Shown here: positions 1 to 9,477 of the stretch, in pieces
How positions within the stretch are numbered: the stretch's first letter is position 1
How the letters are laid out: each line of letters begins with the position of its first letter
From: Roseiarcus sp963782255
Lineage (GTDB): Bacteria; Pseudomonadota; Alphaproteobacteria; Rhizobiales; Beijerinckiaceae
DNA: 64,000 bases
Direction of reading: 5' to 3'
Assembly (NCBI GenBank): GCA_963782255.1
Contig: CAWAIS010000001.1
Span: 558,001 to 622,000 of the forward strand
Program-made: the position numbers and the translations under genes
The notes under the pieces: generated by a model
The model's input: the letters and a program-made list of their open reading frames with translations, nothing else
Databases searched by the model: none
Told to the model about the DNA's origin: nothing

Positions 1-1080
1 CTCGTGGTCGGGCTTCTTGCCGAACAACTGCGGCCAGTAGGTGTTGGCGACCTCGGCCACGTAGATATCGCCACGGGAATCGACCGCGACGCCGTGCGGG
101 GCAATGAACTGCCCGGGGGCCTCGCCCAGCGGCTGCGTCCCGAGCCGCGCCAGCACCTCGCCCTGCGCCGACAAGAGCGAGACCCGCGGGCCAAGATTTG
201 GCACCCCGGCGGTCAGCGTGGCCACCGTCTCCGGGCCCAGTTCGCCGACGATGGCCAGCGGGGACTTGCCGCGCGTCACATAGAGGCCGCAGGGGCGCAT
301 CATATTGTGCCACTCGGCCTGGTATTTACCGTTGCCGTCAAACACCTGCACGCGATGGTTCTCGCGGTCGGCGACATAGACCAAGCCGTCGTCGTCGCAG
401 GCGATGTTGTGCACGAGGTTGAACTGGCCCGGGCCGGTGCCTGGCTCGCCCCACGAGAACAGCAGTTTTCCATTGGGCGCGTATTTGTGGACGCGGGCGT
501 TCTGGTAGCCGTCGGAGACGTAGATGTGGCCCTGCGGTGAGAGGGCGGTGTGGGTGCAGCGGTTGAACGGGTCGCCGGAGAAACGGGGTGCGGGTTTGCC
601 GGGCGTGCCGATGGTCAGCACGACGTTGCCTTGCGGCGTGCACTTGCGCACCGCGGCGCCGAAATCGTCGGTCAGGTAGAGCATGTCATCGGGGCCGGTG
701 GCGGCGCCGTGAGCATTGACGAAACCGATGTCCTCGCCCCAGGAGCGCAAGAACCCGCCGTCCCGGTCGAACACGATCACAGGATGGGCGCCGCGGTTGA
801 ACACGTAGACGTTGTCCTTGCTGTCCACGCAGACCGCGGCGCCGTCCCGATAGGTGAACCCGGGGGGCAGCGCGCCCCAGCCCTCGACCACCCGATAGCG
901 GTAGCGGCCTTCGCCCAAAATGACCGGCTCGGCGGCGGACGCCTCCCCGGGTGCCGCCGCCAACGCGGCGAAGCCCGCCACACCGGCCAGCGGAGAGCGG
1001 ATCGCCGGGGCGGCAAGACGCTGCGCCGCACCGCCGACGGCGGCTGCGGTCAGCCCGCGAAACGCTTGCCGCCGTGTCAT
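1..1080 (-). CDS. NHL-repeat beta-propeller exported protein (partial)
   Basis: The frame is open from an ATG at 1080 through the left edge: 360 codons are visible and the C-terminus is missing. The N-terminus has a twin-arginine-like signal (TRRQAF at residues 2-7, then an Ala/Gly/Val-rich stretch to about residue 47), so export is likely. The body repeats the NHL/SMP-30 propeller pattern, for example CVDSKDNVYVFNRG, PQGHIYVSDGYQNARVHKY, DGLVYVADRENHRVQVF and VDSRGDIYVAEV. Such propellers resemble the lyase half of peptidylglycine alpha-amidating enzymes, but no specific substrate can be assigned. No strong ribosome binding site precedes the start. The family is clear; the function is open. 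Confidence 0.85.
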   Translation of the reverse strand, partial: MTRRQAFRGLTAAAVGGAAQRLAAPAIRSPLAGVAGFAALAAAPGEASAAEPVILGEGRYRYRVVEGWGALPPGFTYRDGAAVCVDSKDNVYVFNRGAHPVIVFDRDGGFLRSWGEDIGFVNAHGAATGPDDMLYLTDDFGAAVRKCTPQGNVVLTIGTPGKPAPRFSGDPFNRCTHTALSPQGHIYVSDGYQNARVHKYAPNGKLLFSWGEPGTGPGQFNLVHNIACDDDGLVYVADRENHRVQVFDGNGKYQAEWHNMMRPCGLYVTRGKSPLAIVGELGPETVATLTAGVPNLGPRVSLLSAQGEVLARLGTQPLGEAPGQFIAPHGVAVDSRGDIYVAEVANTYWPQLFGKKPDHE

Positions 1081-1260
1081 AGAACAGAACAGACACATTT
1101 CTGGCTTCCTCCCACCTGGCCGCTCGCGGGCAGCGCGACGTTACCCGACAGTCGCGGGGGAAAGCGAAGAGCCGACCGGACTTGAGCAGAAACTGCGGCA
1201 AGGGGTCCGAATTCGAAGCCTAACACATTTGGAACAACGATTTTTGCCCAAAAAGTCCGC

Positions 1261-1569
1261 TCAGGCCCGGATCGTGCCCGACGGCTCTGCTCTCGCTTCC
1301 GCGAGCCGCAAATTCGGATCTTCGATTGTCCGCAGCGCCTGACTGCTCTGCTCGTAATAGAGACGTCCCGCGTCCGTCATGTTGAGGCTGCGTGTCGTGC
1401 GCTGGACCAACCGCACTCCGACCTCACGCTCGAGCGCCGCAACGCGGCGGCTGACCGTCGTCTTGGGCATGCTAAGTAGGCGCGCGGCAGCTGTAAAACC
1501 GCCCGCTTCGACGACACGAGCGAACACCACGATATCGTTGAGATCGGTGACGGAGATTCGGTTCTGAAG
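1261..1569 (-). pseudogene. LysR-type regulator, N-terminal fragment
   Basis: About 98 residues of a LysR DNA-binding domain: TDLNDIVVFARVVEAGGFTA, then the winged-helix core SMPKTTVSRRVAALEREVGV and RTTRSLNMTDAGRLYYEQ. The family is about 300 residues long with a substrate-binding domain; here the frame stops just after PSGTIRA, where the effector domain should begin. It has no start of its own: it is read through in frame from NmrA and lipocalin fragments to its right. It is debris of a regulator and probably not functional. Confidence 0.75.
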
Positions 1570-1581
1570 GCAGCAAGTGGC

Positions 1582-1755
1582 GTCGGCACCGTGTTTCTGA
1601 TGGGCAACAGCTACGAGGCCGGGACCGAGGAAGAGACCCGTCAGGGAATCATTGCCGCGGAAGCTGCGAAGGCTGCCGGCGTCGGGCATTTGATCTATTC
1701 GTCCGTTGCCGACGCCAACAAGAAGACGGGCATTCCGCATTTCGAAAGCATGGCC
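1582..1755 (+). pseudogene. NmrA-like NAD(P)-binding protein fragment
   Basis: On the plus strand about 58 codons encode an internal piece of an NmrA/YwnB-type Rossmann protein: YEAGTEEETRQGIIAAEAAK, then AAGVGHLIYSSVADANKKTG and IPHFESM. In intact relatives this follows the GxxGxxG NAD(P) motif and precedes the YYxxK-like region; both flanks are missing. It sits between two minus-strand fragments (LysR and lipocalin-like). The junctions show recombination of three unrelated genes within 1 kb. Confidence 0.65.
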
Positions 1756-2220
1756 GGTCATGGGGACGATGACGCCTGGTGATCTCACCACCAGTTTGTT
1801 GCCATCGATTCGCAAGAAATATACGCGATCGGTGTCGAAGATCGCCTGACTGGACGCTGCGTCAACATGAGCCGTCAACTTGATCCCCTCTGCGGCCTGC
1901 TGAGCCATGGTGTATTTGCCCGTCCAGGCCACCTGCGTTTTCATCATTGCGATAGCTTCGGCATCGGTCAGCGACGGTGTGGCTGGTGCCTTTCGGGTCG
2001 CATCCACGAATAGCAGCCAAATCCGCGTGGGAGTAATGGTGACGTAGCCCGCCACCTGCTCCCCGAGTGGATACGTGACCTTATTCCCGGTCGTGGCTTT
2101 GAGGCTGAGAACCTTCCAACTTCCCAAAAGCTGGTCCTTGGTCGTTACCTGCTGGGCATATGATGGCGACGCGGCCGCAGCCAAGGCGAACGCAGCCGTC
2201 ACGAGCAGGACGTTTTTCAT
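1756..2220 (-). pseudogene. Lipocalin-like domain secreted protein, 3' truncated
   Basis: It starts at an ATG at 2220 with a good ribosome binding site (ggggag, 7 bases upstream). The first 24 residues are a classical signal peptide ending SPSYAQQ. A lipocalin-like domain follows: LLGSWKVLSLKATTGNKVTY, GYVTITPTRIWLLFVDATRK, VAWTGKYTMAQQAAEGIKL and RVYFLRIDGNKLVVRSPGVI. Relatives end a few residues later; here the frame runs into reverse-complement NmrA sequence and on into LysR, giving a chimeric polypeptide. The lipocalin part is nearly complete and might still fold; the fused tail is junk. Confidence 0.7.
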
Positions 2221-2229
2221 AGTTGTCTC

Positions 2230-2881
2230 CCCTGTATTCTCCCGAATGAGGAGCCGCGTGAGCGCGCCTTGTGACCCTAACTCACCGGCCAAGCGCTCGT
2301 GATTGAGAACAGCGCGCACAACAGCCCAATAGCTCATGAGGCGCAGCACATCATCGCCAGACGGCTTTGCCGTCAATGCCGAACCGGTCTAGGAGGGCCC
2401 TTTCGCTGACCGCCGCCGTCCTCATCAGCACACGCGCGCATGGCCACGATAATTTCAATGCTCGCACCAAGACTCGACCGCTCAATGATGGGTGCAATCG
2501 AGCAGCCATCCGTTCTCTTTGACCCACAAGCATCCGGCCGGCGGCGGCGGCAATGACGCGCTGCGGCGCGCGAGCATAGGATTCCGCTGTCGGGCTTCGT
2601 CGGACGCGGCCGGAAGTTCGTCGTGACGACCGCCAGTGGCCCTTGGCCTTGGGACGGTTGGGTCTGTTCTCGGAACCACAACCGCGCCTGCGACGTCTGA
2701 TCGACCTTTCGCGGCGCACGACCGCCATTCGCGGGCGCGGCGTCGACATCAGACGACCAGCGCCGCCCGCCGATGGGTTCCCTCGCGGGGCGCCGTGGCG
2801 AACTGCTGCGATCAGCGTCAACAGGTGACGTGGATGAGGGCGATCTTCTTGTCGCGCGATCGGTTGAAGCTCTCAATCGCC
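2230..2881. other. Intergenic stretch without recognisable gene
   Basis: About 650 bp with several overlapping Arg-rich open frames typical of high-GC shadows. A short minus-strand reading from 2940 (start MRPRGAGKKRCRV, stop near 2823) follows directly on the recombinase fragment and may be its out-of-frame continuation. Nothing else is recognised. Confidence 0.4.
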
Positions 2882-3556
2882 TCAGGCGTCGGCTGCAGGA
2901 TCACGCGACAGCGCTTCTTGCCGGCCCCTCTTGGACGCATGGGTCGCGCTCATCCGGTTGCCGCGATCGTCAAAGAGCTTGCCGGAGAGGAGCGCATCCG
3001 AGCTCTGGCGCGACCCTGCCGTGCGCTGAGCATGCTCAGCGAGCAGAGCCTCGACGCGATCCCAAGTCTCCCGATCAAGGATCGGATAATGAACGCCTTC
3101 GTGGACCTGCCCCCTGTAAGTCAGCCGCCCGAGATAAATCGGGTTCGATAGCATCTTATAGAGATGCCCCCGACTGATGAGCCCGCCGCCCGTCGTCTTG
3201 CCGGTTCCGTCGGTTCGCAATGGCAGTCGCACGTTTTCCTCATCGAGGACCTCTTTGAGCCGCACCACGCTGCCGATTTCGAGATAGCGCCGAAACAAGT
3301 CCCGCACGAAGGCGGCGTGCTCCTCGACGACATGGAGCGCACGGTTCTCGACCCGATAGCCGATCGGAACCACGCCGCCCATCCAAGCCCGTGGCCCGCT
3401 GCGTCGACTCGCCCCCTTGACCAGTGTCGGCAGGGATCGCGGGATATCATTTCCCGGCCTTCGCTGCCGACGCATCATGAGGCCGCAAACGACGGTCCGG
3501 CAGGGACGCGCGCGCCCCATTTGTCTCGCCCGACGCGGTGGATTGCCAAGGCACAC
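2882..3556 (-). pseudogene. Large serine recombinase, internal fragment
   Basis: The recognisable part begins near 3420 with SRRSGPRAWMGGVVPIGYR, followed by LHVVEEHAAFVRDLFRRYLE, RGHLYKMLSNPIYLGRLTYR and LFDDRGNRMSATHASKRG. This is the 'recombinase' domain that follows the catalytic resolvase domain in large serine recombinases. The N-terminal catalytic serine domain and the C-terminal zinc-ribbon/coiled-coil are both absent, and the last 12 residues do not match the family. It is clearly related to the better-preserved copy at 18325-19824. A dead integrase remnant. Confidence 0.8.
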
Positions 3557-3774
3557 AGAACAACAGAGCTGAGAATTCGCATCAACCGACGCGGCGGTGG
3601 GAGCGCAAGATGCAGCGGTTCAAGAGCGCCGGCTCGGCGCAGAAATTCCTGTCAACCCACGCCGCCGTCTACAACACGTTCAACGTCCAACGCCATCTCA
3701 CTTCAGCCCAAACGCACCGCGCCCTTCGCGCTGCGGCGATGACCACGTGGCGAACCGCAGTCACAGCGGCTTGA
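3553..3774 (+). pseudogene. IS6-family transposase, C-terminal fragment
   Basis: About 73 residues from NNRAENSHQPTRR, containing the catalytic Glu of the DDE triad (NRAENSHQP), to the natural C-terminus MTTWRTAVTAA. It is nearly identical to the C-terminus of the IS6-family copy ending at 40189. The first two catalytic Asp residues are absent. IS110 copy 1 lies 43 bp downstream. Confidence 0.85.
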
Positions 3775-3912
3775 CAATTCCTGAGCCGCCGACACTTCGC
3801 GCTCGCCGCACGGCAATGTGATGGTGTGGACGACGCCCGCGCGGCATCTGGCTAATGAAGAGCCGTGCCAAAATGGTTGTCGTTAGAGCAACCGTTTGAA
3901 GGAGCGCCGTCC

Positions 3913-4953
3913 ATGGGAAAGTCTATCACCGATTTGTCGTCTGTCACGACCGTTGGGCTCGATTTGGCCAAGCACGCCTTTCAAGTCCATGGCGTTGTCG
4001 CTTCGGGGCGCGTCGTTGTCGCCAAGGCGATCAGGCGCAACAGGCTGCTGGAGTTCTTCGCTTCGTTGCCGCCTTGTCTGGTGGGGCTTGAGGCCAGCGG
4101 ATCGGCGCATCATTGGGCGCGCGAGCTGATCAAGCTTGGCCATGACGCACGCATGATGCCTCCGGCTTATGTGAAGCCGTATATCCGCCGGCAGAAGAAC
4201 GACGCGTCGGACGCGACGGCGATCTGCGAGGCGGTTACGCGGCCTTCGATGCGGTTTGTCGGCTTGCGCTCGCTCGAAAACCAGGCGGCGTTGATGCGTC
4301 ACAAGACACGCGAGATGCTGGTCTCCCAACGCACGCAATTGCTGAACGCCTTGCGCGGGCACTTGACCGAGGTCGGCGTGATCGCTCCGCAAGGGCCCAG
4401 ACACGGCCGCGAACTGGCCGAGCTGATCGAGGCCTGCGACGAAACAATCCCGTTTGAAGTGTGCGAGGCGCTGGCGGAACTCGTTCGTCAACTTCATCGT
4501 CTGGATGAAGCGATTGTGCGACTAGACCGAACGATCGTGAAGATGGCGCAGAAAGATGAAACGGCGCGCCGGCTGATGAGCATTCCCGGTTTCGGCCCCA
4601 TCACCGCCTCGGCGATGGCGGCGACCGTACAGGATACGTCCAGTTTCGCCGGCCCGCGCGAGTTCGCCGCCTTTCTCGGGCTGACGCCCAAGCAGAACTC
4701 TTCAGGCGGCAAGACGAAGCTCGGGCGCATTTCGAAGATGGGCAATCGCTATTTGCGCAAATTGCTCGTCGTGGGCGCGCATGCGGTGCTGTTTCATCGC
4801 AAGCCCCACACCGACCCGCTGCGGATGTGGGCGAAGAAGCTGATCGAGAAGAAGCCTTTCAAGCTCGTCGCCGTAGCGCTCGCCAACAAGATGGCGCGCA
4901 TCGCCTTCGCGATCTTGCATGGCAAGACGATCTATCGGGAGATTTCGGCGTAG
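3913..4953 (+). CDS. IS110-family transposase (RuvC-like DEDD plus serine)
   Basis: 346 residues from the ATG at 3913, chosen because ggagc lies just upstream and because the other copies start MGKSIT. The N-terminal DEDD domain starts with VGLDLAKHAFQVHG and includes RRQKNDASDATAICEAVTRP. The C-terminal Tnp2 domain has IPGFGPITASAMAA and FAAFLGLTPKQNSSGGKTKL; the Ser in SSGG is the expected nucleophile of this recombinase class. IS110 enzymes move a circular intermediate into a target using a guide RNA made by the element. Full length, no interruption. Confidence 0.93.
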   Translation: MGKSITDLSSVTTVGLDLAKHAFQVHGVVASGRVVVAKAIRRNRLLEFFASLPPCLVGLEASGSAHHWARELIKLGHDARMMPPAYVKPYIRRQKNDASDATAICEAVTRPSMRFVGLRSLENQAALMRHKTREMLVSQRTQLLNALRGHLTEVGVIAPQGPRHGRELAELIEACDETIPFEVCEALAELVRQLHRLDEAIVRLDRTIVKMAQKDETARRLMSIPGFGPITASAMAATVQDTSSFAGPREFAAFLGLTPKQNSSGGKTKLGRISKMGNRYLRKLLVVGAHAVLFHRKPHTDPLRMWAKKLIEKKPFKLVAVALANKMARIAFAILHGKTIYREISA

Positions 4954-5238
4954 CGGGCGTCGTTAGGTTCGCGGCCCTAGGCTCGTCAAAAGCCAAGGCA
5001 GCCCAAGAGTCGAGGGTGACCACGAGGTGATGCGCAGGAAAGCGGATTGATCCTGAAGCCCGAGGCTTTGTCTGCGCAGCTAAGCGCGCCAACGTGATGA
5101 GGGCAACGGATCAGCGGACAACATCAGGGCCAGCGGACTCAATTCTCCGCGCAAGAAGGCCGAAGACATGACCGCACCCACGACCAGCGCAACGCCGAAA
5201 ATAGCCGTTGATCGGCGGGCGGCGTCCAGACATGACAA
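4954..5238 (+). ncRNA. Candidate IS110 bridge/seek guide RNA, copy 1
   Basis: The 3' noncoding part of the element. Core blocks shared with copies 2 and 3 include tctgcgcagctaagcgcgcc and aacggatcagcggacaacat. The segment ggctttgtc at 5064-5072 is the exact reverse complement of gacaaagcc at 5234-5242, across the element-target junction. In copies 2 and 3 both partners change together (ggcattgtc with gacaatgcc). That is the behaviour expected of a right target guide. Transcription in the transposase direction is inferred from the known family; no promoter was identified. Confidence 0.6.
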
Positions 5239-5250
5239 AGCCGTTCGGCT

Positions 5251-6318
5251 TTAGGCGTCACACCGCCATCGGGCGGCTGGCTCAGCGGGACGTGACCCGA
5301 GCCCCCGTTTCATAGTTGTCATCGGAATGGTCGACGCGTCGAAGACGATTTGGTCGTATTGCCAAAGGCGCTCGAAGAAAACCAGGGCTCTTCGTTCGAA
5401 GTCGTGCTCGCGAGACGCAATTTCCAGAATCTCGCCGAGTGTCCGTTTCCCGTCGATGGAGCCGAGTAGTCCGTCCTCGAAAGAGTCGACCGTCAGAATG
5501 AGGTCGGTAAACGTGTGCGACCGGTTGATCAGCACCGCCACGCTGCCGGGAGGCAGACGCTCCCGAACGCACACGGTCCACGGGAGCGCGATGGGCACGT
5601 AGTCACGCCAACGATCCCCGGCGAACGTGATCGGCTGGCTCTCGTCCGCACTGTCATCGCGGTACGCAATGAAACTGTGCGAGACCATTGTTCCGCGGAA
5701 AAGTTCGACGGCGGCGTGCTGCTGCCGCGACGGCAGCGCCGCCAGGCGCGGGCCATGCGGGCTGCGGGCCAAGATTCCGCAGTGCGCGAGGTAGGGAGCC
5801 TGTTCGGTCCAGCGACCGAAGGATATGCCGCACCGGTCAAGCCAAGCGTACACTTCAGGCACGGTGTAAGCGCGATCCTGGGGATGAAGGAGCGCGTCGG
5901 CCATTGCCTCCGGGCGACAAAAGTCCTTCGACCGGCGCAGCAAGCCTGAGATCGGATGGTCCGGCGGCAGAGCCCTGAGCGCAGCGCCAAGCGTCTGGAG
6001 ATCCGTCTCCGACGTGCCGACTTCGAGCAGGCGGCAGTACTCCTGCATCATATAGATTCCATCCCTGCCGTAGCGGGCGTAGACCATGAGGCGCATCGCG
6101 CCACCGGCCCGCAGGACGTCGCGAAGGGCGCAAAGGCCGGCGTCCGGATCCGGCAAGTGGTGCAGCACTCCGGTACAAACCACCAGATCGAAAGATCGAC
6201 CCATCTCCCGGACCCGCTCGATCGGCAGCTTTTGCAGTTCGAGATTTTCGAGATTGTACTTTCGCCGAAGATCGCGGGTGTGCTTCGACCGCCTTACGTC
6301 GACTCCAGCCGTCGGGTA
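5251..6318 (-). pseudogene. Class I SAM-dependent methyltransferase, N-terminally truncated
   Basis: Recognisable from FSAYPTAGVDVRRSKHTR through NLENLELQKLPIERV, SFDLVVCTGVLHHLPDPDAG and GGAMRLMVYARYGRDGIYMM to a C-terminal domain with AVELFRGTMVSHSFIAYRDD and ending in RPAEPAARWRCDA. Motifs II-IV are present, but the glycine-rich motif I that binds S-adenosylmethionine, and everything before it, is missing. The open frame continues to an ATG at 6375 through unrelated sequence that overlaps the divergent cyclase gene. Probably inactive unless a start outside the classical layout is used. Confidence 0.7.
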
Positions 6319-6456
6319 CGCGCTAAATAGCAGACATTCCCCGGCGGCGTGGCGAACGGGTCGCACCGACCCCATAGCGGCCGGTCAACGCTCCCAACCT
6401 GGACTCTCAGTCTCCCGGGGACCATCATGAGAGTCGAACTGTGTGCGGGAACGACG

Positions 6457-9400
6457 ATGAACGTCGCCCAGTGGTTGAACGCGATCGACCTCGGACAGTA
6501 CGAAGCCCTGTTCCGCGAGCATGAGATCGACGCGGACGTCCTCATCGACCTGACCGAGGCCGACCTCCAGAAGATCGGCGTGCCGCTGGGGCACCGCAAG
6601 CGGCTGATGCGGGCGATCGCCGGTCTCGCAGGGGAAGGAGCGCGGTCGCCGGCCGCGAAGCCGTCGCCAGCTGCGTCTTCCCCATCTCCGTCAACCTCGG
6701 GCGCCGACGCCGAGCGCCGTCCGATCACGGTGATGTTCTGCGATCTGGTAGGCTCGACGGGCCTTGCGGCGCGGCTTGACGCCGAGGACTGGCGCAACCT
6801 GGTCGGCGCCTATCTCGACGAGGCCTCTGCCGCGGTGACGGGTCTCGGCGGCCATGTATTGAAGAAGCTCGGCGACGGGCTGATGGCCCTGTTCGGCTAT
6901 CCGCAGGCGCAGGAGAACGACGCCGAGCGCGCGGTGCGGGCGGCGCTCGCGATCCAGCGCGCGCTCGCCGACCTCAACGCCCGCAATGCGAAGACCGGCG
7001 CGCCCGAGCTCGCCGCCCGCATCGGCCTCGACATGGGGCCCGTCGTGGTCGACGCTGCGGGCGAGGTGTTCGGCGATGCGCCGAACGTCGCCGCGCGTGT
7101 GCAGAGCGCGGCCGAGCCTGGGACGGTGCTCGTCTCCGCGGCCGTGCAGCGCCAGACCGCCGGCTTGTTCGTCGCCGAGGACAAGGGCGCGCATGAGCTC
7201 AAGGGCGTGCCGGCGCCTGTCACGCTCTACCGCATCGTCCGTGCGAGCGGCGCCGGACGGCGGGGCGGCGCACGGACATTGACGCCGCTGGTCGGGCGGG
7301 AGGACGAGCTCGCGCAAATCATGCGCCGCTGGTCGCGCGCTCTGGCAGGCGAGGGTCAGTTCGTCCAGATCGTCGGCGAGCCGGGCATCGGCAAGTCGCG
7401 CCTGATCGAGGAGTTTCGCGCCAAGCTCGCCGAGACGCCGCACACCTGGGTCGAGTGGGCCGCCTCGCAGCTCCTGCAGAACACGCCCCTGCACCCGCTC
7501 GCCGAATGGGGACGGCTGCGCTACGGCGGCGCCGACGCGTCCGACGAGCAGAAGCTCGCCGATCTCGAGAACACTTTGCGGCTGATCGGTCTCGACGCGG
7601 CCGAATATGCGCCCTTGCTCGCGCCGCTGTTCGACGTCGCGTTGCCTGAGGACCGCGCGGCGAATTTCGCGCCGGAGGAATTGCGGCGCCGGCAACTGGC
7701 TGCGATGACGGCCTTGTTTCTGGCAGGCGCCCGCTCGCAGCCGGTCGTGCTCGCCTTCGAAGACCTGCACTGGGCCGATCCGACTTCGCTCGATCTGTTG
7801 AGGGCGCTCGTAGAACGCGGCGCCCAGGCGCCGCTTCTCATCGTGGCGACGACCCGGCCGGAATTCCGCCCAGACTGGAGCCTGCGCTCGCACCACAGCA
7901 TTATTTCGCTCGCGCCGCTCGACCGCGCGCAGGTGCGAAAAATGGTCGGGGAGATCGCAAGCCGACATGCGCTCTCCGACGAGATGATCGATGGAGTGGG
8001 CGAGCGAACAGGCGGCGTCCCGCTGTTTGTCGAGGAGGTGACGCGCCTGCTGCTCGAGCGCGACGCGCAGGGCGGCGCGCAGGCGATCCCGCCCACCCTG
8101 CACCAATCGCTCGCCGCGCGGCTCGACCGGCTGGGCGAAGCGCGCGAGGTCGCGCAGATCGGGGCGGTGCTGGGGCGGGATTTCTCATATGCGCTGCTCG
8201 CTGCTGTAGCCGCGGTCGATGACCGCGGGGCCGCTGTAGCCGCGCTCAGCGAGCTCGGCTACAACGACCCCGCCCTGCAATCCGCGCTCGACCGCCTTGT
8301 CGGTGCCGACCTCGTCTACGCCGAGGGCGCCCCTCCCGAAGCGACCTATCGATTCAAGCACGCGCTGATCCGGGACGCCGCGTATGACAGCCTGCTCAGG
8401 AGCCGCCGTCAGGCGCTGCACCGTCGCGCCGCGGAGGCCTTGCGCGAGGCAAACGCCGAGCCCGAGGCGATCGCGCATCACTTCACCGAGGCCGGTCTCG
8501 AAGACCTCGCCATCGAATGGTGGGGCAAGGCGGGCGACCAGGCACTACGGCGCTCGGCCTTCCAGGAGGCCATCGCCCATCTCGGCAAGGCGATCGCAAT
8601 GGCGGACGCCATGGGGAGTCGCTCCGGCGCCGAGAGTTCCGCGCGTCATCGGGCGCGAGACCGGCGGTTCAAGTTGGAAAGCACTCTCGCCCAGGCGGTC
8701 GGGTGGTCGAAGGGATTCGGCGCGGAGGAAGCAAAGCGCGTATTCGACCGCGTCGCGGATGCGATGACGACGGATTCCGGCGCTCACGCTGAGCGGGTTG
8801 CCGCCTATCAGGGCCGCTGGGCCACCAACTTCATGCGCGGCGAGATGGCGTCAGCGCGGGAGGCGGCGGAAGATTTCCTGAAGGCGGCGGAGGGCGCGCG
8901 GATCCTGTGGGAAGTGGCCGCTGCGCGTCGCAGCTTGGGCGCGACGATTCTCGTTCAGGGCCATTTCGGGGAGGCTTCGAGTATCCTTCGAGATGCTCTT
9001 GATCTTGCCGATCAGTACAGCACGTTCGGCGCCGGCCCCGACCCGAGCGCCTCTGCGGCCGCCCATCTCTGTCTCGTCTCTTGGATGCTGGGCGCGCTCG
9101 ACCGGTCACGCGCGGAGATCGAGGAAGCGGCCGCGCGCGCGGAAAGGATCGAGCATGTTCCGACCCAAACGGTCGTTCGCTACTTCGCAGCCATGCGCGA
9201 GATGCTGCGCGGAGACGCGCGCGCAACCTTGCCCCTCGCCCGCTCGTTGATCGACTTCTGCCGAGAGCATGGAGTCGAGCAGTTTCTCGGCCCGGGAAGG
9301 GCGATCTCGGCCTGGGCGCGAGCGCGCCTCGAAGGCCGCGATCGCGGCCTCTCCGAGTTTCGTCAGAAGTCTCGCCGTCCTTTCAGAGCAAGGACATCAA

Positions 9401-9477
9401 CTCTATTTGCCCTTCTTCCTCGGACGTCTCGCCGAAATCGAGCTTGCGGAGCAGAAACCGAATGCGGCGCTGATTAG
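6457..9477 (+). CDS. SAM-domain/class III adenylate cyclase/AAA ATPase/TPR protein, N-terminal part (frameshifted)
   Basis: Start chosen at ATG 6457 (MNVAQWLNAIDLGQYEALF), where homologues begin; ATG 6427 is an alternative. Order: SAM-type domain (1-60), class III nucleotide cyclase (about 88-262) with metal-binding Asp residues in VMFCDLVGST and LGDGLMALFGYP, ATPase with Walker A VGEPGIGKSRL and Walker B VVLAFEDLHWADPTS (about 270-560), then helical TPR-like repeats. The family makes cAMP and is thought to be a signal-gated regulator. The frame breaks at about 9367: homology switches frame between EFRQ and SLAVLSEQG, and the last ~37 residues are out of frame. One extra base explains it. Confidence 0.85.
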   Translation: MNVAQWLNAIDLGQYEALFREHEIDADVLIDLTEADLQKIGVPLGHRKRLMRAIAGLAGEGARSPAAKPSPAASSPSPSTSGADAERRPITVMFCDLVGSTGLAARLDAEDWRNLVGAYLDEASAAVTGLGGHVLKKLGDGLMALFGYPQAQENDAERAVRAALAIQRALADLNARNAKTGAPELAARIGLDMGPVVVDAAGEVFGDAPNVAARVQSAAEPGTVLVSAAVQRQTAGLFVAEDKGAHELKGVPAPVTLYRIVRASGAGRRGGARTLTPLVGREDELAQIMRRWSRALAGEGQFVQIVGEPGIGKSRLIEEFRAKLAETPHTWVEWAASQLLQNTPLHPLAEWGRLRYGGADASDEQKLADLENTLRLIGLDAAEYAPLLAPLFDVALPEDRAANFAPEELRRRQLAAMTALFLAGARSQPVVLAFEDLHWADPTSLDLLRALVERGAQAPLLIVATTRPEFRPDWSLRSHHSIISLAPLDRAQVRKMVGEIASRHALSDEMIDGVGERTGGVPLFVEEVTRLLLERDAQGGAQAIPPTLHQSLAARLDRLGEAREVAQIGAVLGRDFSYALLAAVAAVDDRGAAVAALSELGYNDPALQSALDRLVGADLVYAEGAPPEATYRFKHALIRDAAYDSLLRSRRQALHRRAAEALREANAEPEAIAHHFTEAGLEDLAIEWWGKAGDQALRRSAFQEAIAHLGKAIAMADAMGSRSGAESSARHRARDRRFKLESTLAQAVGWSKGFGAEEAKRVFDRVADAMTTDSGAHAERVAAYQGRWATNFMRGEMASAREAAEDFLKAAEGARILWEVAAARRSLGATILVQGHFGEASSILRDALDLADQYSTFGAGPDPSASAAAHLCLVSWMLGALDRSRAEIEEAAARAERIEHVPTQTVVRYFAAMREMLRGDARATLPLARSLIDFCREHGVEQFLGPGRAISAWARARLEGRDRGLSEFRQKSRRPFRARTSTLFALLPRTSRRNRACGAETECGAD

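Larger units (their letters stand above)
3818..5238 (+). mobile_element. IS110-family insertion sequence, copy 1
   Basis: Limits come from comparison with copies 2 and 3: the transposase-proximal end starts gtgatggtgtggacg and the other end finishes ccagacatgacaa. There are 95 bp of leader before the transposase and about 285 bp after it, with no obvious terminal inverted repeats. The long noncoding 3' side is the arrangement known for the IS1111 subgroup. The first 40 bp differ slightly from the other two copies, so this is an older or separate insertion. Confidence 0.85.

Noticed and set aside
6691..8106. 471-codon minus-strand open frame
   Set aside because: Shadow of the cyclase/ATPase gene; no motifs, while the plus strand shows all catalytic motifs.
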